NCBI GenBank assembly: GCA_963707135.1
Contig: CAVPOY010000009.1
Coordinates: forward strand, 1-64,000
From: JBGSTR01 sp963707135
Lineage (GTDB): Bacteria > Pseudomonadota > Gammaproteobacteria > Chromatiales > Chromatiaceae
Length of the DNA: 64,000 nt
Direction of reading: 5' to 3'
Each line of letters begins with the position of its first letter. Position 1 is the stretch's first letter. The notes beneath the pieces are model-generated. The model had not been told where the DNA came from. It did no database searches and saw only the letters and a list, made by a program, of their open reading frames with translations. The translations under genes and the position numbers were made by a program. This document shows positions 1 through 9,042 of the stretch, in pieces.

Positions 1-159
1 CATTGCCGTCGCTGACCGCCGAAGCGACGATCCGGAAGAGGTTCCACAAAGCGGACGTTGCGCGGCGATCTTCCGCAGGCGGCTTCATCCTGTGGTGATC
101 CAGCAATTCCCGCTCAGGCAACAGGTTATTCCCGTCCCGTGGACGCAAACACGAGCGCT

Positions 160-348
160 GCGTTGATCACCGATGCCGCACCCGTCGAGCAGATCTTAAC
201 CCACATCGGCGAGCCACCCCGCCCGCCCCAAGTCGCCCCCGCCCGCGGACCGCCCGCCTGGGACGATGGTCCAGAGCTGGTGCCGGACTGGGACCTCTTC
301 GGCCAGCCCGAGCCCGACTTCGAGTTTGACCAGCGCGTCTCCTGGTAA
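160..348 (+). pseudogene. IS91-family transposase, C-terminal remnant
   Basis: The reading frame ending at 348 carries the tail seen at the end of many IS91-type (HUH, Y2) transposases: ITDAAPVEQILTHIGEP, then PARGPPAW, then an acidic stretch and the terminal FDQRVSW. The catalytic HUH and tyrosine region is absent; upstream codons (58-159) do not resemble the family. It is therefore a decayed 3' end, not an active element. A second, different IS91 fragment lies near 7.0 kb on the same strand. Family assignment rests on recognising the tail motif by eye. Confidence 0.6.
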
Positions 349-515
349 CCGCCATCTTTTGCCACAGATGGCGTCGTCAGCCCGGGCCACGTGGCTCAAG
401 AGCCCCCAGGACCGCGACGGCGGCGAAGCCTGGTGTACAGCGACGAGCAATTTGGATGAACAACACCTTAGATTCCTGAAGCGTCCGGACGCATACCGCT
501 GGATCGTTGCCGTTG

Positions 516-553
516 CGAAGCAGCGGCGGCACGCAGTGCCTTCCGCTGCTTCG
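516..553 (-). terminator. Strong hairpin after the DUF1254 gene pair
   Basis: An 11-bp perfect inverted repeat (CGAAGCAGCGG at 516-526 and its complement at 543-553) encloses a second 5-bp stem (GGCAC/GTGCC) with a 3-nt loop. It begins 13 nt after the stop codon of the minus-strand DUF1254 gene. There is no clear T-run, so it may be an RNA-stabilising 3' structure or an imperfect factor-independent terminator. Confidence 0.5.
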
Positions 554-566
554 GGGCGCTGCTTAC

Positions 567-2087
567 CTAGTTGACCAGTTCGAAATCACCGGGCATCCAG
601 GTCTTGTCGAACCAGGGTTCCAGCGGGCCATACAGGCGCAGCAGCACGTTGTAGCCCTTTCCGGGCATGGTCTGGATCCAGTTGCCTTCGTGTCCTTTCG
701 GCGCTTGCGGGCCGAACCACATCGTGTAAGAACCATCGGCATTGGCCTTCACGGACGGGTTGTTGCTGTCCAGGCCGCCGGTTTTCTGATCGGTTTCAAG
801 TACCGAACGAGTCTGGTTGTCATACACCATGAAAGACCAGAAGTCCTTGGCGGGAACGGGGCCGGGAAGAGTGACCTTGTAGGTCTTGCCGCCGTCGAGG
901 TAGTCGCCTTCCGAATCGTGCGCACCGATCTCGTAGACAGAGCCGGTGCCGACCGCCGGCTTGGCCATGGCCGGAGTGATGGCGGTGGCGTAGTAGTGGA
1001 ACATGATGCGGTCATCCAGCACCCGCTCGCCGTTGTTCATGAATTCGTGGCTGCCACCCGTGAAGCAGGAGTACCACTGGCGCTTGCCCGGATAGAAGTA
1101 GGCGCTCTCGTAGCGGGGACGGAAGGTGATCGAGCGCGCCGTGGCATTGCCGATGGCCACGCCCTCGGTGAGGATCTTCTTCATCCGGGCATCCGGCTCG
1201 AAGGGCTTGCCCTTCTTGATCCCGATCGCGGCGAACTGGCCCACGATTTCCGGATTGAAGGCATCGGCCGGCTCATACTGGACGACGGCGTTCAATTCCG
1301 CCCAGTAGTCGTAGTCGTTGGCGTGGATGGTGTTGATCTTCGCACCTGAAGCATTCACGACCCTGCCCTTGGGCGGGTTGTCCAGCTTGGAGAGCGGATA
1401 GATGCGGAACTGCGTTCTCAGGCCCAGCGTGGCCGCTTCCAGGTCGCCGTCCTGGACCAGCGCGCGCAGGAACATCCAGTTGCGGTAGGTGGGGGTCTTC
1501 ACGACGCGGTAGCCGTCGGGAAGCTCACCCTTGTAGTCCGGACCGACAAAGACATACTTGCCGCCCTTGCCCTGGTTCGGACCGGTTAGCCCGAGGTCGG
1601 TGACCCAGCGGAAGAAGGCGTCATCCACCGCACCGACGAGACGCCCGGCAGGCACTTCCACGATGGCCGGTTCGTCCTTGACGTTGATCTCGGCAAAGGC
1701 GTAGGGCGTGGTCGTCTGGGGCGTCAGGAGCAGGCTCCGGGCGTCGTAGAGCTTTTCCCACAGCACCAGGTCGCCCGGTTTCGCGCCGGCCTGCTTGAGG
1801 CCTTCCAGCATGGCGTAGATGGAGGTGGCCGGAATGCCGTTGAGAAACGCGTCGACGGCGCGAGACAGGTCGATGAAGTCGTAGGTCTTCCTGACCGTGG
1901 CCTCGCTGGGCATGCCGTCAGTGAACTCGAGTTCGCCGAGCAGCTCCGTCTGCACCTTGTCGGGTGTGATCAGGCTCTGCGGCACGTCGGCCTTGTACTT
2001 GGGTTCGGCAAAGGCGGCTGAAGCGAGCAGCGTGGTCGCGCATACCGCAGCCGCAATGCCGATCGAGAGAGAGTGGGCAGTCTTCAT
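567..2087 (-). CDS. DUF1254/DUF1214 exported protein (copy 1)
   Basis: 506-aa protein with a clear Sec signal peptide (charged MKT start, hydrophobic core, cleavage near ASAAFA/EP), so it is probably periplasmic. The N-terminal half matches the DUF1254 pattern (YDARSLLLTPQT, a GxVDDAFFRWVTDLGLTGP stretch, GGKYVFVGPDY). The C-terminal part matches DUF1214 (FWSFMVYDNQTRS, WFGPQAPKGHEGNW, the ending RLYGPLEPWFDKTW). Biochemical function of this family is not established. It follows a close paralogue at 2132-3652 with a 44-nt gap, so the two probably form an operon, and it is followed by a strong hairpin. An AGGA Shine-Dalgarno lies about 9 nt before the ATG. Confidence 0.9.
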   Translation of the reverse strand: MKTAHSLSIGIAAAVCATTLLASAAFAEPKYKADVPQSLITPDKVQTELLGELEFTDGMPSEATVRKTYDFIDLSRAVDAFLNGIPATSIYAMLEGLKQAGAKPGDLVLWEKLYDARSLLLTPQTTTPYAFAEINVKDEPAIVEVPAGRLVGAVDDAFFRWVTDLGLTGPNQGKGGKYVFVGPDYKGELPDGYRVVKTPTYRNWMFLRALVQDGDLEAATLGLRTQFRIYPLSKLDNPPKGRVVNASGAKINTIHANDYDYWAELNAVVQYEPADAFNPEIVGQFAAIGIKKGKPFEPDARMKKILTEGVAIGNATARSITFRPRYESAYFYPGKRQWYSCFTGGSHEFMNNGERVLDDRIMFHYYATAITPAMAKPAVGTGSVYEIGAHDSEGDYLDGGKTYKVTLPGPVPAKDFWSFMVYDNQTRSVLETDQKTGGLDSNNPSVKANADGSYTMWFGPQAPKGHEGNWIQTMPGKGYNVLLRLYGPLEPWFDKTWMPGDFELVN

Positions 2088-2131
2088 GTCGGTGTCCTGT
2101 TGCTTTCCTGATTGGGCATCACGCGGCCAGA

Positions 2132-3652
2132 CTACTTCACCAGTTCGAAATCACCCGGCTTCCAGGTCTTGTCGAACCAGGCCTGTTCCGGCCCATATAG
2201 GCGTAACAGGGAGTTCCAGCCCTTGCCGGGAACGGTCTGCACCCAGTTGGATTCGTGACCCTTTGGCGCGGTCGGGCCAAACCAGACATCGACAGAGCCG
2301 TCGTTGTTGACAACGACACTTTCCTTCAGGCTGCTGATGCTCGGGAACTGCTGATCGGTCTGCAGCATCGACCGGGTCTGGTTGTCATAGACCACGAAGG
2401 ACCAGAAGTTCCTGGCCGGGATGCCGGGGGGCAGGTGGATCTTGTAGGTCTTGCTGCCATCCAGCGGCCTGCCTTCGGAATCAGTGGTCGCCGCGGCGTA
2501 TTGCGAACCGACGCCGACCATCTTCATCGCCATGGCGGGCGTGACACCGGTGGCGTAGTAGTGGAACAGGACGCGCCCATCCAGGTTGCGAACCCCGGGC
2601 TGCTGCAGGAACTCGTAGCTGCCTCCAGGGAAGCTGGTGAACCACTTGCGATCGGGGTAGTAATAGACCCCCTCCAGGCGGGGGCGGAACGTCAGGGCGC
2701 GCGCCGTTGCGTTACCCACTGCCACCGCTTCGGTGAGGATCTTCTTCATCCGGGCGTCCGGCGCGAATTCCTTGCCCTTCTCGATGCCGATGGCGGCCAG
2801 CAGACCCAGCGTCTCCGGATCCAGCGCCTCGTTCGGTTCGGACTGCACGATCGAGTTCACCTCTTCATAGAAGTGAAAGTCGTTGGCGTGAATCGTGTTG
2901 AATTCCTTGCCCGAGACGTTGACGAACTTGACCGGCGGCGGGTTGCCTGCATCGGAGAGTGAGTAGGCCTTGTAGAACTTTCTCGTGTTCTCGAGGGATG
3001 TTTTCGTGCTGCCGTTGTCCAGGAAGCCGCGATAGAACATGAGGTTTCCAAAGGTCTTGGTGCGCAGCACGATGTAACCTTCCGGCACCACGCCCTCGTA
3101 GCCGGGAGGCAGCAGCAGATACTTGCCGCCCTGGCCCTTGTCCGGACCCGCATTGCCGAAGTCGCCCACGTACCTGAACCAGTGGTCATCGATGATGCCG
3201 AGCACGTTCGGCGGTGTTTCGATCACCAGCGGACCGTCGCTGACATCGAGCCACGCCATGTGGTAGACGCTCTCGGTATTGGGGGTCAGGAAGAGCGACT
3301 TCGAGTCCATCAGGTTTTCCATGATGAGCAGGGTCTGGTTATTCACCGCACCCTGGCTGGTCCAGCCGACACGGATAGCTTCAGCCGACGCACCAGGCAT
3401 GGCGTTGAGAAAGGCCTCTACCCCGCGCATGAAGTCGAGGTTGTCGTAGACCTTCCTGGTAGTGGCATCGTCAGGAAATCCGTCGAAATATGAGAGCGTG
3501 CCAATACGCGTCTCGACGCTGGCCGGCGTGGTGATGCCTTCGTGTATGCCCGTCGTCATCTTCATCTTCGGCGCGTCAGCGGCGCTGGTGCAGACTGCCG
3601 CGAGCGCGCAGCCAACGACGAGTCCAGGGATTGTGATTGCCTTGAATTTCAT
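2132..3652 (-). CDS. DUF1254/DUF1214 exported protein (copy 2)
   Basis: 506-aa paralogue of the downstream gene, the same length and domain order: signal peptide (residues 1 to about 24, ending TSAADA), DUF1254 region, then DUF1214 with FWSFVVYDNQTRSML, WFGPTAPKGHESNW and RLYGPEQAWFDKTW. A GAGGA ribosome site precedes the ATG. The mature N-terminus contains PKMKMTTGI, and a near-identical motif (PKMKMTTAI) appears in a gene fragment at 7.2-7.4 kb, showing that a third copy once existed nearby. Role unknown. It lies beside AraC-type regulator genes, which may control the pair (inference). Confidence 0.9.
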   Translation of the reverse strand: MKFKAITIPGLVVGCALAAVCTSAADAPKMKMTTGIHEGITTPASVETRIGTLSYFDGFPDDATTRKVYDNLDFMRGVEAFLNAMPGASAEAIRVGWTSQGAVNNQTLLIMENLMDSKSLFLTPNTESVYHMAWLDVSDGPLVIETPPNVLGIIDDHWFRYVGDFGNAGPDKGQGGKYLLLPPGYEGVVPEGYIVLRTKTFGNLMFYRGFLDNGSTKTSLENTRKFYKAYSLSDAGNPPPVKFVNVSGKEFNTIHANDFHFYEEVNSIVQSEPNEALDPETLGLLAAIGIEKGKEFAPDARMKKILTEAVAVGNATARALTFRPRLEGVYYYPDRKWFTSFPGGSYEFLQQPGVRNLDGRVLFHYYATGVTPAMAMKMVGVGSQYAAATTDSEGRPLDGSKTYKIHLPPGIPARNFWSFVVYDNQTRSMLQTDQQFPSISSLKESVVVNNDGSVDVWFGPTAPKGHESNWVQTVPGKGWNSLLRLYGPEQAWFDKTWKPGDFELVK

Positions 3653-3945
3653 GAGTCCATTTCCTCAAAGACTGGCTGTGGCTGCTGGCGCGGGTTGCGG
3701 AACCCGGAGGTCGCCCGGGACGGCTGCTAAGGATGGGTTCCGGCTGGCTCGATCTGGCAGGCGCAGGGCACACCTATTTCCTACCGCCTAGCCGCGTATT
3801 CTGGCGCATTGTGGCCATGCCAACCTGACAATTCAGGTCAGCAATTTGACATTTTAGCTCAAACTGCCAGGACCGTCGCTTCCGGCGATCCATGACGGGG
3901 AACCGCTGGTCGAACCGGCTACCGGTCCCTTTGGGTGACTCCTTC

Positions 3946-3953
3946 CCGATATT
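3946..3953. repeat. Target-site duplication, left copy (CCGATATT)
   Basis: CCGATATT immediately precedes the left inverted repeat of the IS256-type element and recurs exactly at 5338-5345 after the right one. Eight-base duplications are typical of IS256-family insertion. The duplicated bases encode Glu-Tyr-Arg near the end of the interrupted AraC-type gene. Confidence 0.85.
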
Positions 3954-5337
3954 GAGTTATTGTCAAATCTGGTGTACAGCCCTCAGGCGGCGAGCCTGTC
4001 TGACTGATCGTTGACTTGCTCTCCGTTGCGGAACTGGACGTTGTTGACGACCAGTTCGAGCTTCCTGAATCCCTTGATGCGCTTCCAGCGCTTCTGAGCG
4101 CTCTGGAGCAGCTTGAAGACCATCGCCAAGGTGGTGTCGCGCGAGCCGCAGTTGCGTGATCGCTTGGTGCGCAGACGCACCGTGGCAAAGGTCGACTCGA
4201 TCGGGTTGGTGGTGCGGATATGCACCCAATGCTCGGCCGGGTAGTCGTAGAACGCCAGCAGGGCGTCGCGATCCTTCCTCAGGCAGTCCATGGCCTGCGG
4301 GATACTTGGCCTCGAAGCGCTTGAGCGTGCGATCGAAGGCCCGGTCCGCGTCCTCGCGGGTCTCGGCCATCCAGATCTCGTGCAGCTCGGCCTTGACCTT
4401 GGGCTGCACGGATTTCGGCAGCTTGTTCAGCACGTTGGCGGTCTTGTGCACCCAGCAGCGCTGGTGCTCGGTGCCTGGATAGACCTTGCTCAGGGCCTTC
4501 CAGAAGCCCAAGGCGCCGTCGCCGACGGCCAGCTTCGGCCCCTGCGCCAGCCCGCGCTCGCGAAGCCCAGTGAGCAGTTCCAGCCAGCTGGCCTCGGACT
4601 CGCGGTGGCCGTCCTCCACGGCAATCAGCTCTTTGTGACCGTGCTCGGTGACGCCGATGATCACCAGCAGGCACAGCCGATCGTCCAGGCGCACGTTGCT
4701 GTAGACGCCGTCGGCCCACCAGTAGACGTAGCGCCGCTCGCCGAGCGCGCGCTGTGACCAGGCGCGATGCTCATCGATCCACCCCTGCTTGAGCCGCGAG
4801 ACGGTGTTGGCCGACAACCCCTTGGCCTGATCGCCCAGCAGCGCCGAGAGCGCCTCCTGGTAGTCTCCGGTGGAGACGCCCTTGAGGTACAGCCACGGGA
4901 TCAGCTCCTCGATGCTGCGGGCCCGCTTGAGGTAGGGCGGCAGCAGGCTGGAGTTGAACCGCGCGCCCCCGCCGCTGCGATCGCGCACCTTCGGCACCCG
5001 CACCTCGACCTCGCCGATGCCGGTCTGCACCCTGCGCTCGGGCAGGTAGCCGTTGCGCACCACCGCTTGGCGCCCGTCCTCCAGGCGCTGCCCGGCAACG
5101 CTCTCCAGGAAGCTCGCCAGTTCCGCCTCGACGGCCTGGGCGATCAGCTCCCGCGCCCCGGCGCGCAGCAGCGCGTGCAGCGGATCCGCTTCCCCGATCT
5201 CTGGTTGTGAAAGAACCCTCAGCGTAGACTGACTCATGGCGTATCCACCTCTGTTGACTGTGATCTTGGCGGTGATCAGTCAACACGATACGCCACCCCT
5301 CTCGGCCTCCGCCGTACACCAGAAATCACCATAACTC
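3954..5337 (-). mobile_element. IS256-family insertion sequence, complete ends
   Basis: The element is 1384 bp. Terminal inverted repeats lie at 3954-3980 and 5311-5337 and match at 22 of 27 positions, sharing GAGTTAT at the tips and TCTGGTGTAC inside. Both ends abut the 8-bp direct repeat CCGATATT. One gene, an IS256/MULE-type transposase on the minus strand, fills the element. Because the duplication is exact, the insertion is fairly recent. It landed in the 3' end of the AraC-type gene at 5326-6321; the displaced original end of that gene can still be read at 3919-3953. Confidence 0.9.
3983..5237 (-). pseudogene. IS256-family transposase, one frameshift
   Basis: Mutator/IS256-type DDE transposase. 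The first frame (from 5237) gives the N-terminal DNA-binding region, ADGVYSNVR with the first catalytic Asp, AVGDGALGFW with the second, and HQRCWVHKTANVL of the family signature. At about 4303 one extra G (reading GCAGGCCATG where GCAGCCATG keeps frame) shifts it. The rest continues in another frame as MDCLRKDRDALLAFYDYP and NPIESTFATVRLRTKR, which holds the catalytic Glu, ending at 3983. Repaired length is about 417 aa, normal for the family. The break separates the Glu from the two Asp residues, so as written the protein is inactive. It may be a sequencing insertion. Confidence 0.88.
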
Positions 5338-6321
5338 CCGATATTCCTGCGGCCTCATGCCGGTCAACCGCATGAACGCGCGATCGAACGCACTGAGCTC
5401 CGAGTAGCCGACCCTAAGCGCTATCTCACTGATCGGCACCTTGGTCTGGCCAAGTGCCGACTTCGCGATGTCCTCCACGACGCCGTCACGCAATTCGCGG
5501 TAGGTGAATCCCATCTGCTTCAGACGTCGCTTCAGGGTGCTGACCGAGACCCCCAGCTTGCTGGCGATACTGGCCTCGTCAGACTGGCCCCGATCCAGGC
5601 GCTCGAGAATCAGCAGCCTGACCTGGCGCACCAGGTCGTCTTGGTCACGGATTCCGGCCAGCAGCGTGTCGGCATGTTGGGTCAGCACGCGCAGCAAACC
5701 GGGATCGGTCTCGCTGATGCGATAACGCAGAACATCGGTAGAGAACTCAATGCTATTGATGGCATGCCTGAAGTGCAGGTTCGACCCGAAGACCTGGCGC
5801 AGCTCCCGCCGGTCCCGTGGTGCCGGATGCGTGAATGTGGTTGTCCCTGGAGTCCAGTCGGCAGAGGCTCCTCGCCTGATCAGGCGTACAGAGAATCCCA
5901 GCGTCCACTCGTTGTCATGGCGCGCCGAGACCGTCGCGGGCGCCTTGACGTTGTAGGTAAGCCTGGCCGTTGCGCCTGACACGGAGAGATCCAATGCAGC
6001 ACCCCGATAGAAGGTCGGGTAGTACCGGCAGGCGATCTCCAGGGCCTCGCCCACGGTGGGCGCGTTCATCAGAAGGTATCCGTAGATGCCCAGGTCCGCG
6101 GTGTCCGCCAGCTCGACCATGCGCAAACCGAAGTTACCGTCCCCACTGACGGACGCGCACTCCAGGAGAATGGCGTTGACCATGTCAGGCGTGACCATCT
6201 CGGGAGTACGCAACGCCAGATCCATCGGCCCCGGGAGCCGCCGGAACAGCTGCCGGGTATCGACACCGCCCCTGGCGAAGGCCTTCAGGAGCCAGGCTCC
6301 GGGTTGTTCCTTGCCGGTCAA
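5326..6321 (-). CDS. AraC-type transcriptional regulator, 3' end altered by IS insertion
   Basis: About 331 aa. It has an N-terminal arabinose-binding-like domain as in OruR/ArgR-type AraC proteins (LLKAFARGGVDTRQLF, then GYLLMNAPTVGEALEIACRYYP). A C-terminal AraC helix-turn-helix pair follows (SIASKLGVSVSTLKRRLKQ; ISEIALRVGYSELSAFDRAFMRLTGMRPQEYR). Start is uncertain: a TTG at 6321-6319 overlaps the stop of an upstream AraC fragment and gives a normal family length; the frame stays open further up through that fragment. The IS256 insertion replaces the original C-terminal residues EGVTQRDR with ELW, after the second helix-turn-helix, so DNA binding may survive. It may regulate the DUF1254 pair (inference). 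Confidence 0.75.
   Translation of the reverse strand: MTGKEQPGAWLLKAFARGGVDTRQLFRRLPGPMDLALRTPEMVTPDMVNAILLECASVSGDGNFGLRMVELADTADLGIYGYLLMNAPTVGEALEIACRYYPTFYRGAALDLSVSGATARLTYNVKAPATVSARHDNEWTLGFSVRLIRRGASADWTPGTTTFTHPAPRDRRELRQVFGSNLHFRHAINSIEFSTDVLRYRISETDPGLLRVLTQHADTLLAGIRDQDDLVRQVRLLILERLDRGQSDEASIASKLGVSVSTLKRRLKQMGFTYRELRDGVVEDIAKSALGQTKVPISEIALRVGYSELSAFDRAFMRLTGMRPQEYRELW
5338..5345. repeat. Target-site duplication, right copy (CCGATATT)
   Basis: Exact copy of 3946-3953, adjoining the right inverted repeat of the IS256-type element. Confidence 0.85.
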
Positions 6322-6576
6322 TTTGCGCTGACGGGCCGGCGATACGCGCTCGCCGGCTTGCCCGTCCATCGCCTGAACGCCTTGCGAAAATTGGAGGCAT
6401 CGGTAAAGCCGATGCGATGGCCGATTTCCTCGACCGGCATGAGCGTGTTCTGCAGGTACTCGATTGCCATCGAACTCCTGACCTCGTCCAGGCAGCTGCT
6501 GACAGCCGACGTTCTCCACGCCCAGGCGCCGGTGCAGGGTCCGTAGCGACATGCCCAGCGCTGCCGCCACGCCCTT
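6318..6576 (-). pseudogene. AraC-type regulator, C-terminal fragment with frameshift
   Basis: Only the DNA-binding end of a second AraC protein is present: VAAALGMSLRTLHRRLG, then after one extra C near 6490 (CTGCCTGG where CTGCTGG keeps frame) LDEVRSSMAIEYLQNTL, EEIGHRIGFTDASNFRKAFRRWTGKPASAYR, ending at the TGA 6318-6320. The upstream part of the gene is missing and replaced in frame by RHS-type sequence. This fragment is not the N-terminus of the downstream AraC gene even though an open frame runs through both. Confidence 0.75.
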
Positions 6577-6825
6577 GCCGCTGTGGATCAGGTGCCGGTA
6601 CTCGGTCACTGACCCCCGGGTGACCTTCTCCAGCAGGCCGCCGACGTAGATCGTCGTCTCCGAGACGCCGCTCGTTACATTGACCTACTTGTCGCGGTTG
6701 CGAGAGGCCCCGTAGTACAGCGTGCTGGGGTTCGAGCCGGCCATGATCACGTTCGGCAGGTTGTAGCTGGTGTAGCCGATCGTGCTGCCGTTGCGGGTGG
6801 TCATGGTGCCGGCGGCATTCGATTG
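6577..6825 (-). pseudogene. RHS/YD-repeat protein fragment
   Basis: Minus-strand reading from 6825 gives MTTRNGSTIGYTSYNLPN, YYGASRNRDK, an in-frame TAG at 6685-6687, then VSETTIYVGGLLEKVTRG and VTEYRHLIHSG. These are hallmarks of the region before the core of RHS-repeat polymorphic toxins (asking-for-name style NG..I.YTSYNLP, YGA.R.R, TIYVGG..EK, TEYRHYI). The fragment covers roughly 80 residues of a protein normally over 1000 aa and joins in frame to an AraC tail, so it is a recombination relic. Confidence 0.65.
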
Positions 6826-6984
6826 AGTCGCAGCGTGGATCAATCGACCCCCCGTCGAATGACGCCTGGAAGGCACCCCGGTGCCGGCTGGTATGAAAGT
6901 GCCAGCGAGCGGATGGGGGTGTCGATCCGACCCGATTCCGGACAGTCCGATGGTGCCCGCCCGAGCAGCGGCGCCAGCTCGCGT

Positions 6985-7100
6985 GCCCGCTTCGGGGCGG
7001 TGAGCTTCATCCACCGCTTCGGCGCCCCCCTCAACCGGCACGTCCACGACCACTCCTGTGTCATCGACAGGGTATTCGAGCTGGTCGAGGATGCCGCCGA
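6985..7100 (+). pseudogene. IS91-family transposase, HUH-region fragment
   Basis: The plus frame reads ARFGAVSFIHRFGAPLNRHVHDHSCVIDRVFE, which resembles the HUH-containing block of IS91/ISCR-type transposases (commonly FIHRFGSSLN.H.HFH). Sequence on both sides does not continue the family. It is an isolated 35-40 codon relic lying antisense to the RHS and DUF1254 relics. Confidence 0.6.
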
Positions 7101-7221
7101 TCGCCGACCGGAAAGCGCGTTGACCTGCCGCTGGAGCGAGACGGCTTGGCGACAGGCCTTCGCCGTTTGCGGTCACTGACCGGCGCAAGGTCGGGAGGCC
7201 GGAGCCACAAGAAGCGGACAG

Positions 7222-7371
7222 TCGAACTGCGGCTTCGATCGGAGCTACCATGCCCGCCGGTATCGCGGTGGTCATCTTCATCTTCGGCGGTGTCTGCGTC
7301 CACGTCGGACAGGCGAATCCCCGGCTGGTTGCGAGCACAAGGGTGCCGGCCGCCGAACAGTCGAACTCCAC
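7222..7371 (-). pseudogene. DUF1254 gene, 5' fragment
   Basis: The minus frame starting at 7371 encodes a short leader-like stretch followed by PPKMKMTTAIPAGMVAP, which aligns with the mature start of the DUF1254 protein encoded at 2132-3652 (APKMKMTTGIHEGITTP). The two DNA regions share an identical 19-base run covering this motif. Beyond about codon 50 the similarity ends. It is the truncated beginning of a third family member. Confidence 0.6.
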
Positions 7372-7382
7372 TCGTTTGATGG

Positions 7383-8561
7383 CTAGCGCGCCATCATCGC
7401 TTTCAGAGCCCAGGAGGGGATATCGCCGGAGTTGGGTGGGGCGCTATGCCACGGGTCGGGTCGTGTCGCGAGGGCTCGCCCCGCGTCGAACGCCGCGCGC
7501 ATCTGGGTGGGGTCGAAGGCGAGCACGTCATTGCCGATGTCCACGTCCTCCGGGATCCCAACCATCTTGAAGGAATAGCCCAGTACCTTTGTCCCGAAGT
7601 AAGACCTGATCAAAGCGGTTTGCATGGACTGTTCCATCATCACGCTGACCGTTGTCGCCGCCACGTCGCCAAGGGCCCGGCGTAGGGCCTGGGGCGGCTG
7701 TGTGACCCTGCCATTGTCAATCAGGTACAGATTCCCCGGACCGTAGACCGGAGGATTGGGCTTGCGCGTTCCGCCCATCCCCGGGACCACCACATTCGAA
7801 CGGGCGGCCCCGTCGACAAACAAGTGGCCATCGATTTCCACCGGAGGAAAGACGATCGGGAAAGAGGCGGAGGCCAGCAATACCTTGCGATAAAGCTCCA
7901 GGTCCCCCGCCTTCGCGATCAGCGACATATTCCAGACCCAGGTCTGGCCGTAATCGATGTTGGTGGTGCCAACGAATAACAGACGATTGTCATCGTACGC
8001 CGCGGCCACGCGCTCCAAAGTTTCCGCGGTAATGTACTTGGAAAGCAGCGCTCGCAACGGAGCGGTGTCTCTGAGCGAGTCGGCGCCCAGAAGGCTGACG
8101 AATCCTCTTTCCTCGTAGATATCGTGCTTCGTGACCTGCGTGTACATCTCTTCCAACTTCAGGTCGTCGGCCGGGGTGCCGAGAAAGGCGTGCGTAGCCA
8201 GCAACGCGCCGGTGCTGACACCGCCGACGACATCAAACTCCGGACGTCGTCCGCTCTCGCGCCAGCCGATGAGGAAACCGGCACCGAAGGCGCCGTTCTG
8301 GCCGCCGCCCGAGAGGGAAAGCATGTTCAACGCGTGTCCGCGCTTGCGCTCCAGGTAGCGTATGACATTGTCGCCAGGAATGGCCGTTACCGCGGCATAG
8401 ATGGGCGAAGGTTGAGTCGGATTCAGCGGCTCGGATCCATTCGGCAACGTGGCGTACGACGGTGCCTTCAACGACAGTCCCCGCTCAGGGGGCGATGCAC
8501 AGGCCGCCAGAACCAGCAAAGCCAATAAACCCAAAGAAATCCTCAGCTTCTTATATCCCAC
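7383..8561 (-). CDS. Patatin-like phospholipase, lipoprotein
   Basis: About 392 aa from a GTG at 8561. That start places a lipoprotein signal directly at the N-terminus (KKLR, hydrophobic core, LVLAAC with Cys at about 21); the open frame extends to 8813 but the extra 84 codons do not look like protein. Patatin features are complete: SLSGGGQNGAFGAGFL oxyanion region, GVSTG nucleophile elbow (Ser about 116), and VDGA with the catalytic Asp (about 250). Likely a membrane-anchored serine acyl hydrolase acting on lipids in the envelope. Stands alone between recombination relics and a repeat element. Confidence 0.88.
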   Translation of the reverse strand: MGYKKLRISLGLLALLVLAACASPPERGLSLKAPSYATLPNGSEPLNPTQPSPIYAAVTAIPGDNVIRYLERKRGHALNMLSLSGGGQNGAFGAGFLIGWRESGRRPEFDVVGGVSTGALLATHAFLGTPADDLKLEEMYTQVTKHDIYEERGFVSLLGADSLRDTAPLRALLSKYITAETLERVAAAYDDNRLLFVGTTNIDYGQTWVWNMSLIAKAGDLELYRKVLLASASFPIVFPPVEIDGHLFVDGAARSNVVVPGMGGTRKPNPPVYGPGNLYLIDNGRVTQPPQALRRALGDVAATTVSVMMEQSMQTALIRSYFGTKVLGYSFKMVGIPEDVDIGNDVLAFDPTQMRAAFDAGRALATRPDPWHSAPPNSGDIPSWALKAMMAR

Positions 8562-9042
8562 GACCCCTGCAGCCCTGATAGAGAAAGAAATCCAACCGCA
8601 CCACATTGCGAACCACGGCTGGGAAACGCGCGACGCTACCATCGCGCTCGGATGCGAGCAAGGATGTTTGAGTGGGCATGTGGCCGCGCGGGAAGGCGAA
8701 ATTCGCTGTTGTCTCGATGGACGGTGGCGCACCTTGACGTCCCGGTCGAGAGCGGCGGGTATCGCAGTGCCCTGGGCGCCTCCGCCGGAACCAGTCGACG
8801 AAGGGGCTGCCACTGCAGCGGGTGCGCCTCGGTGACGAAAGCGACGATAGGTATCCGGCCCGTTGCGGCTGCAATGCTGCGGCCGCTCGTGGTAGGGCTG
8901 ATGTCGATTCTGGGTCTAAGGCCATCGCCGTAAGTTGCAGTAAGGTACAACGTCCAACGTGGAGGCGTCTGCGGCAGTTCGCAGCGCGGCGTCCGCTTTC
9001 TGGAACCTCGGCCGGACCGCCGCCGTTTCGGCCAGGGGCCGC
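8562..9042. other. Non-coding stretch upstream of patatin gene
   Basis: No convincing gene is seen on either strand; open frames here lack recognisable protein features. It should hold the promoter of the patatin-like gene, but no clear -35/-10 pair stands out. Confidence 0.4.
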
